A stretch of 39,324 bases of DNA from the NCBI GenBank assembly GCA_001953115.1, contig LSSL01000305.1, forward strand, positions 3,808 through 43,131. The letters are read 5' to 3'. Made by a program: the position numbers and the translations under genes. Position 1 is the first letter of the stretch. Each line of letters starts with the position of its first letter. Of the stretch, positions 23,801-35,603 are shown in pieces. The notes beneath the pieces were generated by a model, which did not search any database, had not been told where the DNA came from, and saw only the letters and a program-made list of their open reading frames with translations. The stretch comes from Smittium mucronatum (taxonomy: Eukaryota; Kickxellomycota; Harpellomycetes; Harpellales; Legeriomycetaceae).

Positions 23801-24750
23801 TATATGTATTCGATTTGCTCTTTAATATTTATGCATGCTTACATATAGAAAGCATTATTTTATAATAGCATTTCTACACTTTTAGTTGACATTTTATTTT
23901 TTTATTAGCTTTTTTGTTTATTTTCCATATATATACGTATATTTATGGTTTTTTACTTCCATTTTTAGTTTTATGGACAAGAATTTTTGATCTGAAATCG
24001 GGTCTGTTGATATTCATAAATCGTTTAAAGATACTTATAGGTTTTTGGACACAATAATGTGATATATTCTTTACTTATGGTTTCTGGAGTAACCAGTCTG
24101 CGTATATCTATCTGTTTTGGGTAGATCATATTATATGTGTTGACCAAATTAAAATGGTTTGGTATTGGATTTAGGTTATTCCATTTCCCTGTTTCTTTTT
24201 CTTGAGAGAAAGATTCTTAATTCCATAATAAAACATGTTTAGATCGCCAAGTAAAATCAATCTTCTTAATAGTTACCCATTTCGATTTATTTCAAGAATT
24301 TTATACAGTAAAAACTCCAGGAAGATATTTCTTCCCCCCCTTTTTATTATAAATGTATAAGTTCAGTATGTTAACATGGTGATTCAAGAGAGGATAGCTT
24401 ATCTCTGCATCTTTTATTCACCCTTAAAAAAATTTGGGGTTTTATCTATTTTAATTTTTGTATATTAGCAAATATGCTCTATACTTAGGCCATACGTATT
24501 TTGCTCCCCATATTTGCTTAAAAATGGGATCTCTTGATCTTTTATATTTGCCTCTTTTATGCAGACGATGTATGTTAGGACGATTTTTTTTAAAAAAAAG
24601 TGAATAGCTTGCTTTTTGTATTATTATTTGATATTCTTTTAATATTATAAATTATTATCGTGATTCCATAGTCTTTTTTATTTTTTTTAAATGTAGTTTT
24701 CCGTTGTTTTTTTAATGTTACATTGTAATTAGTTAAATTCCATATTAATT
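20880..24750 (-). pseudogene. LINE copy 2 ORF2 remnant (endonuclease + RT)
   Basis: On the minus strand the endonuclease shows TYIVCIKEANIKDQEIPFLS (near 24560-24500, catalytic Glu present), LILLGDLNMF (near 24270-24240; Asp kept, the usual Phe is Leu) and SDQKF near 24050. The RT shows SPGPDDL (near 23290) and an open frame of 86 codons at 23129-22869 with NWRPIKISNTDEKLLKEIL and FIRNRSIFDKILSF, a standard LINE RT block. The C-terminal segment at about 22290-22080 resembles copy 1 at 7770-7640 (IIPFDKDFYKEIKKYQYL). Many stops separate these pieces. Confidence 0.75.
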
Positions 24751-24759
24751 ATCGTTTTT

Positions 24760-26231
24760 TTTTTTTTGATTTCCCAAATTGCTTCTAGGTTGGTCTTTGG
24801 GGTCTCAATTTCTATTTTTGTAGATATTTATTTAATCAAAACTATACATCATTTAAAATCATTGGATTCATCTTATTTTGATTTGTTATTTTGACTTAGC
24901 TCTATTATATTGACCATCAATTTTTACTTATTTTTATGAGAAAAAACTCATTTCATTGACTCAATACTTTATATGTGATTCTTAGCCTTTTTTTTCGTTG
25001 TCCTTAATATGTTTTTACAGTGCTTTTCTTTACTTTACCCTATTTTTTTTGATAGTTTGATAAGTATCATTTTTCTACAAGAAGTTTTCCTCAAATTTTT
25101 TTTAAACTCATTCCCATTTGAAAATTGTTTCAAACTTGAAATTTATATGAATTCTTATTTTTTTTGTTGGTTTCTTCTGATATTTTTTAATATCATTTAT
25201 CTAAAAGTTTCAGCCTCCACTCTTTTTACTGACTTATCAGAGCCATTAGGGATAATTTTATTTGTTTGGATCTCGCTTTTTGGGGGGTTTGGGTGAGATT
25301 TTTATATCTTTAATAGGTTATTTTTATGCTATTCCTGAGGTATAAAATTTATTTATTTCCTTCATCTGGCCATCCAACACTCCACCCTCCTAATTTTAAT
25401 TCCATATTATTTGATTTTCTTTCGCCCATAATTACTGCCTTCTTAATGTTTCTGGGGGGAATAAATCCTTTATCGTTTATTTTTTGAATTTTTTTTAAAT
25501 ATTTTTCTGCATTTTTTTTCCAATTTCCAAATTCATTGCATTATTTGCACGCTTTAGGTCCTTCTTTCCAGGTCAGGTTAATTTTTACGTCTAAAACATT
25601 GATGGTTTGGGGTATTTATTTTTTAATTTTAATGAATATTTTGATGCTTTTCTCTGGGCATTTGTCTAGATTTTTGTGTTTTAGGACCAATAAATCCCGG
25701 GTCGCACCGATTTTTGATATTCCCAGGTGAACCGCGGGTATCACTTCACATATGCTGAGGCAGCTCTGATATGGTTTTATTATGGTTTTATTCTCACTAA
25801 TGCATTCTGAGGTCTCTAGAAACTCGAAATTTTTTTGGTTATACTTTATATTAGTTTTTTTAGCTTTTTCTTTCTAATTGGGGCTTTTAAATTTAATTAA
25901 TATAATTATTTTTCTATTGTCTATTTCAAAACATTTTTGTATGTTTCCTATCTGTTCAATTATATTTTCCGCTATTTCTTCTATGCTTTCACTAAAAAAA
26001 GAAGTTTGCACTCCAGTTTTTTGGGGGACTCTCCCATGTATATTATTTATTTCTTGGGGTTTTATCAGTCAATTTCTTTAGCACATATGTTGTTTTATAT
26101 TTTTTTCAAATTTTATAGAGTTTTTTTGTATTTTTGTCAGATGGGACATTTTTTTCGGTCATTAAGTCTACCCAATTACTCTGTTCTTGTAATTCATTGG
26201 GCTGGTATCCGTTTAAATTTGCATTTGACAT
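24760..26231 (-). pseudogene. LINE copy 2 ORF1 remnant
   Basis: The start at 26231 gives MSNANLNGYQPNELQEQSNW, which resembles the N-terminus of copy 1 ORF1. SDKNTKKLYK and the following text match copy 1. The knuckle near 25555-25520 reads GPKACK*CNEFGNWKKN: the two Cys remain, the His is Asn and the last Cys is lost. It keeps the Trp that became a stop in copy 1. The last part is Lys- and Asn-rich with many stops. The ORF1/ORF2 junction near 24745 is eroded. Confidence 0.65.
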
Positions 26232-26721
26232 TCTTCAATAGAAAAAAACTTATCTTTTATTAAAAAATTTTCCTTCTTTTTGATTAGCCTTTTTTTAAAA
26301 AAAATTCATCAAATTGAAAGAAAGAGAGATTCGAAATATTTTTTTATATCATTATCCCTGAAAGGGATAACATTGGTCTTAAATGCTATTTTTTTCTGTA
26401 TTTGTAATTTTTATTCTTTACATCTCTATACTTGGATAAAGATACTTTTACGAGCTTTTTTTCCTATTTACTCGCAATATCTATAATTTTATAGAAAATC
26501 TATGATTTTAAAGCCTGATTTATTTTTAAATTATTCTAATATGAACTTTAAATATACAAAAAAAATCCGAATTCGATAAGATTGTTAAAATTCACCAATT
26601 TAACCCAGTAAAAAAATTCAAAAAAAACACTGGGAAAAACACCGGAAAAAACGACCTGTAATAGCCTGATAAACAGCTTGCAATCTACAAGAAAATAACC
26701 AAAACGGGCTTGGATTTTCTT

Positions 26722-26753
26722 AAAGCACCTTTGAGATAATAAAAAGGTGCTTT
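26722..26753. repeat. Perfect 11 bp inverted repeat
   Basis: AAAGCACCTTT and AAAGGTGCTTT are perfect reverse complements separated by ten bases. They may be the centre of a decayed small inverted-repeat element. No function is evident. Confidence 0.6.
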
Positions 26754-28163
26754 CAAACGATTAATTAGGTCATTTTCTAATGATTAACCTTTTAGGATAT
26801 ACTTAAACCTTTTAGGGGCAAGATTATTTTCTAAATAAATCGAACTTTTCAAAGAATATTATATCTTCAATCAAAAAAATTTGGATTAATATATAATATA
26901 TCATAAGTAAAGAAGTAACAATATTATAATGATAGAGCTTTTCCGCCTCCATAATTGTGGCTAAACAGATCAAAAAAATTTATCATTAGCTTAGAATAAA
27001 AAATGTTTATATACCATATAAGTATATTTCCTCTTACCACTTTTATAGTTAATATCATTCTTAATAAATATTTGTATTTTATGTTGAGATAGCAGGAAAA
27101 TTCCTTCATTTTTAATGCTATTTTTCATCAGTGTTTTGTAAAAAAAAAAATCAAGAGTCTAATTAGTGCAGTAAAATTTGCTAGAGCTACATGTTCTATT
27201 AATATAAAGAGTGTTTCAATTGTAACTACATATTACCTGAAAAAATTAAAAAAGTCAATTATTAAATAACGGATTATTAAAAAAAAAAACTACTCTTAAA
27301 AACTAGGACTTTTTCCAACCTAAATACAAAATATTTATAAATTAAACGAATTTTTTAAAAAAAAATCCAAGCTTAAATATTCTATGGAATAAATAATGAA
27401 AAAAATGGATCTAATATGAAATTTTTAAGGGGTTTTCGTCTTAAAGCAATCAAAATTTATGCTTTAAATATAAAAAAACTTATATAAATTAAGTGGTGAC
27501 GCTTTAGAGACTTTTTTTCTATAAAAATCAAAACTTTGGATTCTGTCGCTTTATAAATATATCTATTTGTGGAAAAGAGGTTAAGAAAGTTCATTCTAAT
27601 CGATTTATATAAAAAATTATACTAAAATAATTTAAATGATGTCCATTAAGATTTTTAGAAATTATGAGGTTTTTTTTTTGGAGTAAAAAATCACTATCAA
27701 CATAATTCGCTCAAAAAAATGATGCTTTTGTACTAAAGATTCGTGCTCTTTTATTCTATATAACACTAAAATTAATTTATTTTTTTAAAAAATTTCAGCT
27801 AAATAAGAGATCTTGAGTTAATTTTTATTTATGTTAGTTTTATAAAAAAAAAAATATATCTGGCGCTTTATTTATTAAAAATATTACAAAAACGTTACCA
27901 AAAATAAAACCACGGTTTTAATTCATATTAAAAAATAAGATATTATATTTCTTTTAAATAATAACATTTTTTCATTTTTCATTTGTCAAAAAAAAGTTTA
28001 AATTTGGAAATGATTTAATGGGAAAATATCATGTTGATTATAATAGCATTTTAAATTTCTACTATTATGTATATACGACTAGAGAATATTAAAAACAATT
28101 TTTCTCCCAACAATAAAATACTTTTCCTTGGTTTGGGTGCTTAAATAGTGCACTTTTAAAAAT

Positions 28164-28210
28164 AAAATATACAAAAACTTTACATATTATTTTACTATTA
28201 TTGGTTGGTA
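28164..28210 (+). repeat. Diverged direct repeat, copy 1
   Basis: AAAATATACAAAAACTTT, then a stretch ending in TTGGTTGGTAAT, matches 29286-29330 with a few changes. Weaker similarity extends on both sides, so this may be part of a ~1.1 kb diverged duplication. Confidence 0.5.
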
Positions 28211-29285
28211 ATAATTTTAGCGGCACAAAAAGATTCGAAAATCAGGGATTATAGAAGAGGAGAATATTAGAGAATGATAAATCTATCCTTTTAGTTTTTT
28301 TTGTCAAAAATTGATTTGAAAAGCACAAAGTTCAACAATCTGGTATATCTCGGGATTTTAAAGCTGTTTATAGGAAGATCTATAAAATATATGCTACAGT
28401 TGGTTAGTACCCTGTTTTTATTATTACTGTTAAAAATAAGCTCTAAATAAGATCTCAATATTTTTAAAAAAAATAATTTCGGATTCAAAGCTCTTAATTA
28501 TACACTGGTATTAAACTCAGTTATATACCTATTTTAAGATATTCCGGATGAAGTCTACCATTTTCTATGCTTTTTCCAATTATCGTAGGTATATTGTCAG
28601 TCAAGAACATAGAATTATACTTTTTTTAGGATAATATTTTTTTTGATATAATTTTAGTGTGTTTTTTAACAAGTTATCTTGCAGAAAAACTCCATGATAA
28701 AAAAAAATAACATAAGATAATCTTAACATGAGGTCAACAGTAAATGTAAATTCAAAATTTAACGTATTTCTATATTTAGAAAAATGCAAGAATATTCATT
28801 TATATATACCTTTTTGGTGAGAAAATACGTATAAAAAGTTATATAATACACTTTTAAAGCTATTCAGAAGCATTTTTAAGTTTGATATACCATTAGCTGA
28901 TTTTTAAATGAGATAAATGTCGATAAAGTTTTCGTTTTTGTTCAAAATTTTGGTAAATTGTAACACATGCTATATTTATTTTTTTTGAATTTAATTTGAA
29001 AATTGCGCGTATTTTATTCACATAATCATGAGAAAAAAAATCTGAAAATCACAATAAAATATTTCAACCTCATTATTTAGATTACCTATATAAATTTTAT
29101 TTTATTTTTCTCTTCTTAAACCCCTTTATTGTCCTATTTGATGTTTTTTTTTCTTTTTTTAATTTTTAAAACTTTTCTATATGTTAAAAGGCATTATTTA
29201 TATTTATTGGTGCTTTTATAGTAAAAAAAATATACTTAAAAAGAAAAATTGAAAATCTTTAAATAAATATATGATATTATATAAA

Positions 29286-29330
29286 CAAAATATACAAAAA
29301 CTTTCCCATATTATCTTATTGTTGGTAATT
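29286..29330 (+). repeat. Diverged direct repeat, copy 2
   Basis: This is the partner of 28164-28210. It reads AAAATATACAAAAACTTTCC and ends TTGTTGGTAAT. Confidence 0.5.
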
Positions 29331-30547
29331 AATAAGCTTATTGGGTATCTTTCGTGATAATTGCAATAATATTATTATTTTTCACAAGAAAAAGTAATAT
29401 AATTGAAAAAACCAAAAAATGATAATTTTAACCTATCTTAGGATCTGAATAAGTTAATTTCTTTTATTTATAACGAGTATTAAACTTATTTAGGAAAAAT
29501 TTCGACTCTAGAATCTATTTATATCACATTTTGCCATTATTAAACACCCAAAACCCAAAATAAATAGAGCTAATTTAATTAAAGCTTTTTTTATAATAAA
29601 AAATGCATGAAATTATACTCAAAAAATTAAACTGTAATAATTTTCGACCCTCCAGTCAAAATTTATTTGAAAAACTATATTTTTGCGGTTTTAATCTCAA
29701 GTTTCTAATATTTTCAAATCTAAATATAAATTCAGTAGGTATTTTTTCTATCGAATTCAAATTCATATCAACTTATTTTTACAAGCGTTAATAGCCACTA
29801 TTCATTAAAATCACTATTGAATACATCTCTGTCTATTTAAATATTAAATACAAAAACAATCCCTATTCAATAACCCTGTATTTTATAAAATTATGTAATT
29901 ATAAAACTCATCAATTTATAGATGAATAATAATCAATAATATATATCTAAAACTAGAATATCGAAAGCACAAAAAGTTTTTTGTAAGTTATCTTATCGAT
30001 AAATTTTTTTAAAAATAAAAAATTCAAAAGCTTAGAAGATTTAAATTAAAAATCAAAATTATATAAATGTTTTAATTATATTTTTTAAATTCAAAATCAT
30101 TTATTAGGTTTAATTCTATCAATTTATAAAAATTAATAGGTTAATAATCCAAAATATAATCAAGAAAAATATGCTTGATACAAATGAAGGCATTTTCACT
30201 ATTTAAATATTTGTTTAAAGATATTACAGCTTCAAAATATTTCAATAAAAAGGATCTTAAATCTATTGCTTGAGTAAATATTAAAAAATAACTTTTTAAT
30301 GGTGTGTGTTTTAATTTTTTTGAGCCTTATTGAAATATAATATAGTTTCTACTATTTTTTTATTTAAAAAAATCAGTGATAATAAAATAAAACTATCAGA
30401 TTATAAAATCAAAGTGCAATTTTAAACATACTAAATATGATATTATATCAGTAGTTAGTCTAAAAAATTCTGAAGATTAAATAATATTTTTCATTTTATA
30501 AAGCTTTTTTTGTAAATCTATTAAAATATTCCAATTAACACCAAATA

Positions 30548-30548
30548 C

Positions 30549-30579
<31 letters not shown>
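30548..30579. repeat. (AAT)n microsatellite
   Basis: About ten perfect AAT units. LINE copy 1 ends in (TAA)n, so this could be the tail of a lost LINE insertion, but no LINE sequence was recognised beside it. Confidence 0.8.
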
Positions 30580-31429
30580 GAAACATAATTGAATTAAATG
30601 AAAATTTTTAAAGCATGTTGTCGGGTAGATATTGTTATATATTTTAACCAGATTTAGCCGGTGAATTTACTGGAGAGGCACTTCGGTAACCAACCAACTG
30701 ACTTAAATTTTTTTTATATAATAATTTTAGCTAAATATATTAATCTTAACCATAATCTTCAGTTGGGAATTCATATAATTCCTCTGGAAAAATTCTGGCC
30801 AAAATATAAGGTAAAAATCGCTAGCAGGTTTTCTCTCAGATTTATGCCCCTACATTAAATACCTAGAATAACGAGGAAAAAATGTATAGGTATATATATA
30901 ATGAATCTAACACATCAAAATCTAAGTATAGCCAAAAAATTTAAATGGATAAATATAGAACTGTTTGAGAAAAACTTCACATTGCAGTCTCATAATAATA
31001 CATTCTTGTCCCATAGCCATTTTTAGACTGTAGCTATTTTTAGGATGTAGGCGTTTTTATTCTATAGTTAATTAATACAGATATAAAATTTACATAATGC
31101 CTTTCAGGTATAAAATTTAATAGGAAATACTTGGATTGATATCATCGTCCATTTATTCCAAAATAAATTATTTTACGAATATTTTATTTTAATACTATAT
31201 TAAGTAATAATCTTTTAAATTACACTCGTACCAAACTGATAAACTCAGCAAGAGTTAAAACTAAAATTTAATTATAGTGAGTCTAATTATAAACCCATAT
31301 TTAATTAAAATCTAAACTATTAATTTATAACAATGCATTTAATAGACCCAAAATACAACCTAAATTGTGCACCGGTGAATAAAATCTTCTTATGCAATTT
31401 TTTTACGTTTATTTTGATTTTGATTTTGT

Positions 31430-33250
31430 TATTGCTTAACCATGACTGTCCCTATTGCTATAATACACCTTCTGTGTCTCAATAATCAGGACATATTTAC
31501 ACTCCACCAATCTACGGGGTTGCTTAAAATGAGGATTTTCCAAATTACCATCCTCTCTTTTTGGCTTAAACAGTGCTTGTTATAGAGGCTCCTCAACTAT
31601 ACCTAGCATAAACACTCAATAAGTTGACTTCCAAAGTACCGTCTTTCCGAAAAAAATATATCTTATCTCATGCAAACATCGGTTTGGGATATACTGTATT
31701 CCATAAAGTTTGTGCTTTTTTCCCCAGAAACATATATCTCGCATATTTTTATTTTTCCTTTTCCTTTTAATTTTCCTTTTATATGAAGGTGTTTATAATT
31801 TGAAATTATTATGTAATCTGATGTTTATATATTGTTATTTTCTATTTACTCTGTTTTAAAAGATCTCGATTGATTGATTTGAGATAATTTATCGGTGCAA
31901 AGTCCATCACTATACCAATTCTAAACTCTTTTATTTTTATTTTTTTAAAAATTTAATTTTTTTATGGGTAATTTTCCTGTATTTCTCAGTAAAAAATTTA
32001 ATTGTTTTATTGGGTAATTTTCTTGTATTTCGCAGTAAAAAATATAAGAATTGACAATAGTTATATCTATTAAATTGAAAAAATTCTTTGCCGCTATTTT
32101 TGGCTTTTTCTATCAATTTCATAAAATAATTTCCTTTGAATTAGCTTATCAAATAAATTCATATATTTATTATAGTCTAAAATCATCTCAGGAATCGGAA
32201 CTTCTTTGGTTTTTCCATCAAATTTTTTTCTCTTGATTACTGATTTAATACTTGGATTGCGATAGTTTGAAATTACATGAACCGGTTTGACATCAATACA
32301 TTTAGTTATTGAAAACGCTTCTTTAGATCCTAACCAGTCCTATTCATAGATTTCGATATTAGAATTTTGTAAAAATTTGGAAATATTTTTTGTGGTATTT
32401 TTAACCGTTCCGCGTGCGTAAAAGTTATTTTTTTCAAATAAATCGTGATGGATACAGATGTAAAAAATATATTGAATAACATTTTATGTTATTCCGATTT
32501 TAAATTGAATATTAACAAAGATACCACTTTAAATCCTAAGCTCTTAACAGGGATTTTATCAATCTTTCCTTGATAAATTTCGAGATTCCAACAATACCCT
32601 TATTTTTCAGAAATGATAAAAACTTTAAACCCCATCTTAATTGGTTTTAAAGGCATATATTTCTTGATCGAGATTCTCTTTTTGAATTTAATCATAGATT
32701 AATCAACTGAATTTTTTTTTTTTGAAATTGATCTTTAATATACTTGATAAAATAATTAATTTTTTGCTATTTTTCTTGGGGGATACAATTTTGAGAGTTA
32801 ATATCATAGTCATCTGAAAAATGGATATTCGATAAAATATATCCAGATATTTTCGATCTAATAAGATTCGAAATAAAATAATCACGAATTTTTGGATCTG
32901 TACTCAATAATCCCTATAAGATGGTGATTTTTTATTCCCATCAAAATATTTATATCTAAAAGCATTTTCGACTCATCAAAGTTAGTTTTGTTTTGTCTTT
33001 TTTTTTTCTTTTGAATCTAAATTGACGTAGTTAATAGAAAAATTTAAAATAGCATGAAAAATTTCTTGCGTAAGAAGCAGATTAAAATTTTTATATGGTG
33101 AAATATCCTAAATTTTTCAAATAAATTTTGGTATAATAGGATCACCTTCAAAAGGAGCTATTTTTCTTCAATTTTTATAGTTTTTCTCCAAGATAACACA
33201 GAAAAATCTGGAATTTGATTATATTCCTGAGAATATATACTATTCTGAGA
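31430..33250 (-). pseudogene. piggyBac-like transposase remnant
   Basis: The transposase (DDE/DDD fold) cuts and pastes the element at TTAA. On the minus strand about 32730-32560 reads NSVD*SMIKFKKRISIKKYM, then PLKPIKMGFKVFI, then CWNLEIYQGK. This is the family block 'SIDE.M..FKGR....YMP.KP.KWG.K' up to '.VYTGK', with the Glu after the catalytic Asp now a stop. FNIFFTSVS (near 32490) fits 'DNFFTS' with the Asp lost. IPEMILDYNKYMNLFDKLI (near 32190) fits 'P..V..YN..MGGVD', and SQKWRQRIFSI*LLIVNSYI follows. Near 31560-31430 the text resembles the C-terminal Cys-rich domain (RRLVECKY). Stops and frameshifts make it inactive. Confidence 0.75.
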
Positions 33251-34010
33251 TTCATTGAAAAAATTTGTCTCTAATTAATCTTCAAGAAAAGTATTAGAGT
33301 TAGAAATAAAGTATTTTTGTAGATTGAATTAATTGAAAAAAAAAATGGATTTTCAAAATGTGAAAATTGTGACTAATAATCCAATTGAAAAGAAAAAAAT
33401 TTAAAAAAAAGAAAAATTGCTTAAAATAATTATCTGTAAATAACTTAGGAACAGATGATAAATAATATCTATGTATATTGGTAAAATAAATATATTTATT
33501 AAAAATTGATTAAAAAAAGAAAAATCTCTGATATAATTATAAAAAAAATTCACAGATAAAAAGAAAAAATAATACTTTATAACAAGTGATAAATATTAAT
33601 AGCGACTAATAATAAAGTGATATAAATAATTAAACGAATGCAATTTTAAAAATTATGAGAGTTGATACGTATATATAGTAAAAATAATAAAGCTAAAATA
33701 TTCAATAAAAGTTCCATAAAAAATATACTTAAAATAAAAATATTATGATTTTCAAAAAAATGTATGTGCTTAGAAAAAATAAAAAATTAAGATTTTTATA
33801 ATATAATAATGACAAGTTTTTTCATTATTTTGTGATATAATATATCTATTAAAATCAGAATGGTTGTTTTAACATCTTCAAAACGTTTTTTATTATTAGT
33901 ATACTTAAGATAAAAGATTCACTAAAAACCAAAAAGAATTGCCATAGAAAATTGGAAATACTTTCTACAGCAAACAATAAGTGTATTAAATTTAGATACT
34001 AGATGTAAAA

Positions 34011-34231
34011 AAATATTATATTTTTGGAAAATAAACCCGTTTTTAGAAATATTATTTTTTTGTATAATTTGTCCTAAAAAATGAACAGTAAGTAACAAAT
34101 TTCTTGAACTTCGGTTTAGTTTATTGTAATAATCTTATATTATTGGAAAATAATCCCGCTCTTAGAAATTTAACTTTTTTATCAAAATTTTCCAAATTAT
34201 GGACACTAAGTAACAAATTTACGAACTTCGA
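34011..34231 (+). repeat. Diverged tandem duplication, unit ~120 bp
   Basis: Unit A (about 34011-34114) and unit B (about 34132-34231) share TTGGAAAATAA, CCCG, TTAGAAAT, AGTAAC or TAAGTAAC, ACAAATTT and GAACTTCG in the same order, at roughly three-quarters identity by eye. They lie within the 5' part of the piggyBac-like element and may be its subterminal repeats. Confidence 0.6.
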
Positions 34232-34939
34232 TATAAAGTGCTCTTATAGGTTTAACTATTGATATAAGATCTATTATTGATATTCATTTTTTTATGATTT
34301 TTGTTTAATTTTGACCAGTTTGTTCCAAATTACTTTTATTACGACAAATTCATATTTCTTTTATTATTATTTTTTGTAAATTATACTTGTTATAATTGTT
34401 TTCATTTATTATTATATGTTTTGATTTCTAAAATATTCTTTATTTTATTCTTAATTCATTTTTATTGATATTAAGTTGGTTATAGGTTTATTATTTCAAT
34501 CTTCCAAATTTTATAATTTTATTATTTCAATGTATTTCATCAGATTTATTCTATACGTTTTTCATGTATCAATATATATTTGTATTTATGAGTAATCCAA
34601 TCACTAAGTAAATCATTTACTGAAATTACCTCTTTCATTCATCCCATTGCATGGAATTTTTGTATTACATAATATAGAATGTTTCTCGAAATACCGACTT
34701 CTATATTTCGCTCAAATTAAATCTTTTACGCACACTAAATTTTGCATATGCATTAATTTCCATTTTTATATTTTTATTAAAAAAAAATTACAATTATATT
34801 TATATTTATATTTACAATGGTATATTTATATTGGCTGATTGCCTATATTTTTTTAATAAAGTTAATTGCTACTAAGCCAAACTTTGACTGTACGGACGTT
34901 TGTGACCTCAGTATAGGTTGCAATTTATTTTATCTTTGC

Positions 34940-34954
34940 CCCTGAAAGGGTTAA
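34940..34954. repeat. piggyBac right terminus and TTAA target
   Basis: CCCTGAAAGGG (34940-34950) is directly followed by TTAA. The same 11 bp motif occurs at 26356-26366 and 36024-36034 in the same orientation. Confidence 0.65.
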
Positions 34955-35603
34955 TAGACTCGAAATATTTCTTTTTCTTGATTAAATTCTAACCCTTCAA
35001 TTAATATTTAAAAAATAAGCCCTAATATCAATTAACTTACACGATGGTTCCCCATGATACTTGAAATTATCTTAATCATCTAATGAAAAATCCAATTTTG
35101 CACAAATATGTTCTAAATTATTTTAGAGCCTGGAATAAGAAGTATTATAGAAATAAATATTTTGGTGTTCATACTGACATACTCAATGATCGAACCACAT
35201 TAGCTAATATTATAATAACAATGAAGTTACCTATAACATCTTAGGTTGTTAAAATTATTGGTTTCCTATGTGGGGTTCTAATATAAAAAACCATAAATAT
35301 TTATAGCACCAAAAAACTAGATACAAATAATACTAGTAATTCTAAATAGTGGTAAAAATTTTCTAATTCTAAACGTGATTTTTTTTATTAAAATACCATT
35401 GATTCCGTTATAGCTGGCGTTATTTCCAATTAATAATTCCTATCAATAAACTCATCGGTTATTCAGAAAATGGAAGGTCCATTTTATCACACCCACCTTT
35501 ATTAAAAAAACCATTAGCTTAAAAAGAAATGACAGCAATGTAAATGCATTAGCTTGAACTGTTACTTTTTTAATTTTGAATTAGCTAATCTGTAATTAAT
35601 TAA

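Larger units (their letters stand above)
20830..26240 (-). mobile_element. LINE copy 2, same family as copy 1, more eroded
   Basis: The whole stretch aligns in order with LINE copy 1 on the minus strand: ORF1 start, zinc-knuckle region, endonuclease, RT, C-terminal part and 3' end. Matching 3' ends are visible near 6405-6470 and 20898-20970. It is more AT-rich than copy 1, and nearly every domain is broken by stops. Recognisable words include NWRPIKISNTDEKLLKEIL, LILLGDLNMF and KEANIKDQEIPF. No target duplication or (TAA)n tail could be fixed, so both ends are approximate. Confidence 0.8.
26241..31098. other. Long AT-rich region without recognisable genes
   Basis: About 4.9 kb without a credible gene. 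It contains a palindrome TTATCCCTGAAAGGGATAA (26352-26370), an 11 bp stem hairpin (26722-26753), a 12 bp direct repeat (26785-26796 and 26805-26816), a pair of ~45 bp similar segments (28164-28210 and 29286-29330) and an (AAT)n microsatellite (30548-30579). An open stretch of 65 codons on the plus strand, 30661-30858, is denser in mixed codons than its surroundings but resembles nothing I know and lacks an ATG at its edge. Confidence 0.55.
31099..34950 (-). mobile_element. Decayed piggyBac-like DNA transposon
   Basis: It contains a piggyBac-type transposase remnant on the minus strand. The right end reads CCCTGAAAGGG followed by TTAA (34940-34954), so inward it begins CCCTTTCAGGG next to TTAA, the classic piggyBac terminus and target. 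The left end is probably at 31099, where GCCTTTCAGGTATAAAAT resembles the inverted right end CCCTTTCAGGGGCAAAGATAA after a short deletion, with a mutated TTAA (ATAAT). That gives about 3.85 kb, long for the group and in line with decay or further insertions. The left end is tentative. Confidence 0.65.

Noticed and set aside
26352..26370. Palindrome TTATCCCTGAAAGGGATAA as an operator site
   Set aside because: No gene lies nearby, and its core matches the piggyBac-type terminal motif, which is the simpler explanation.
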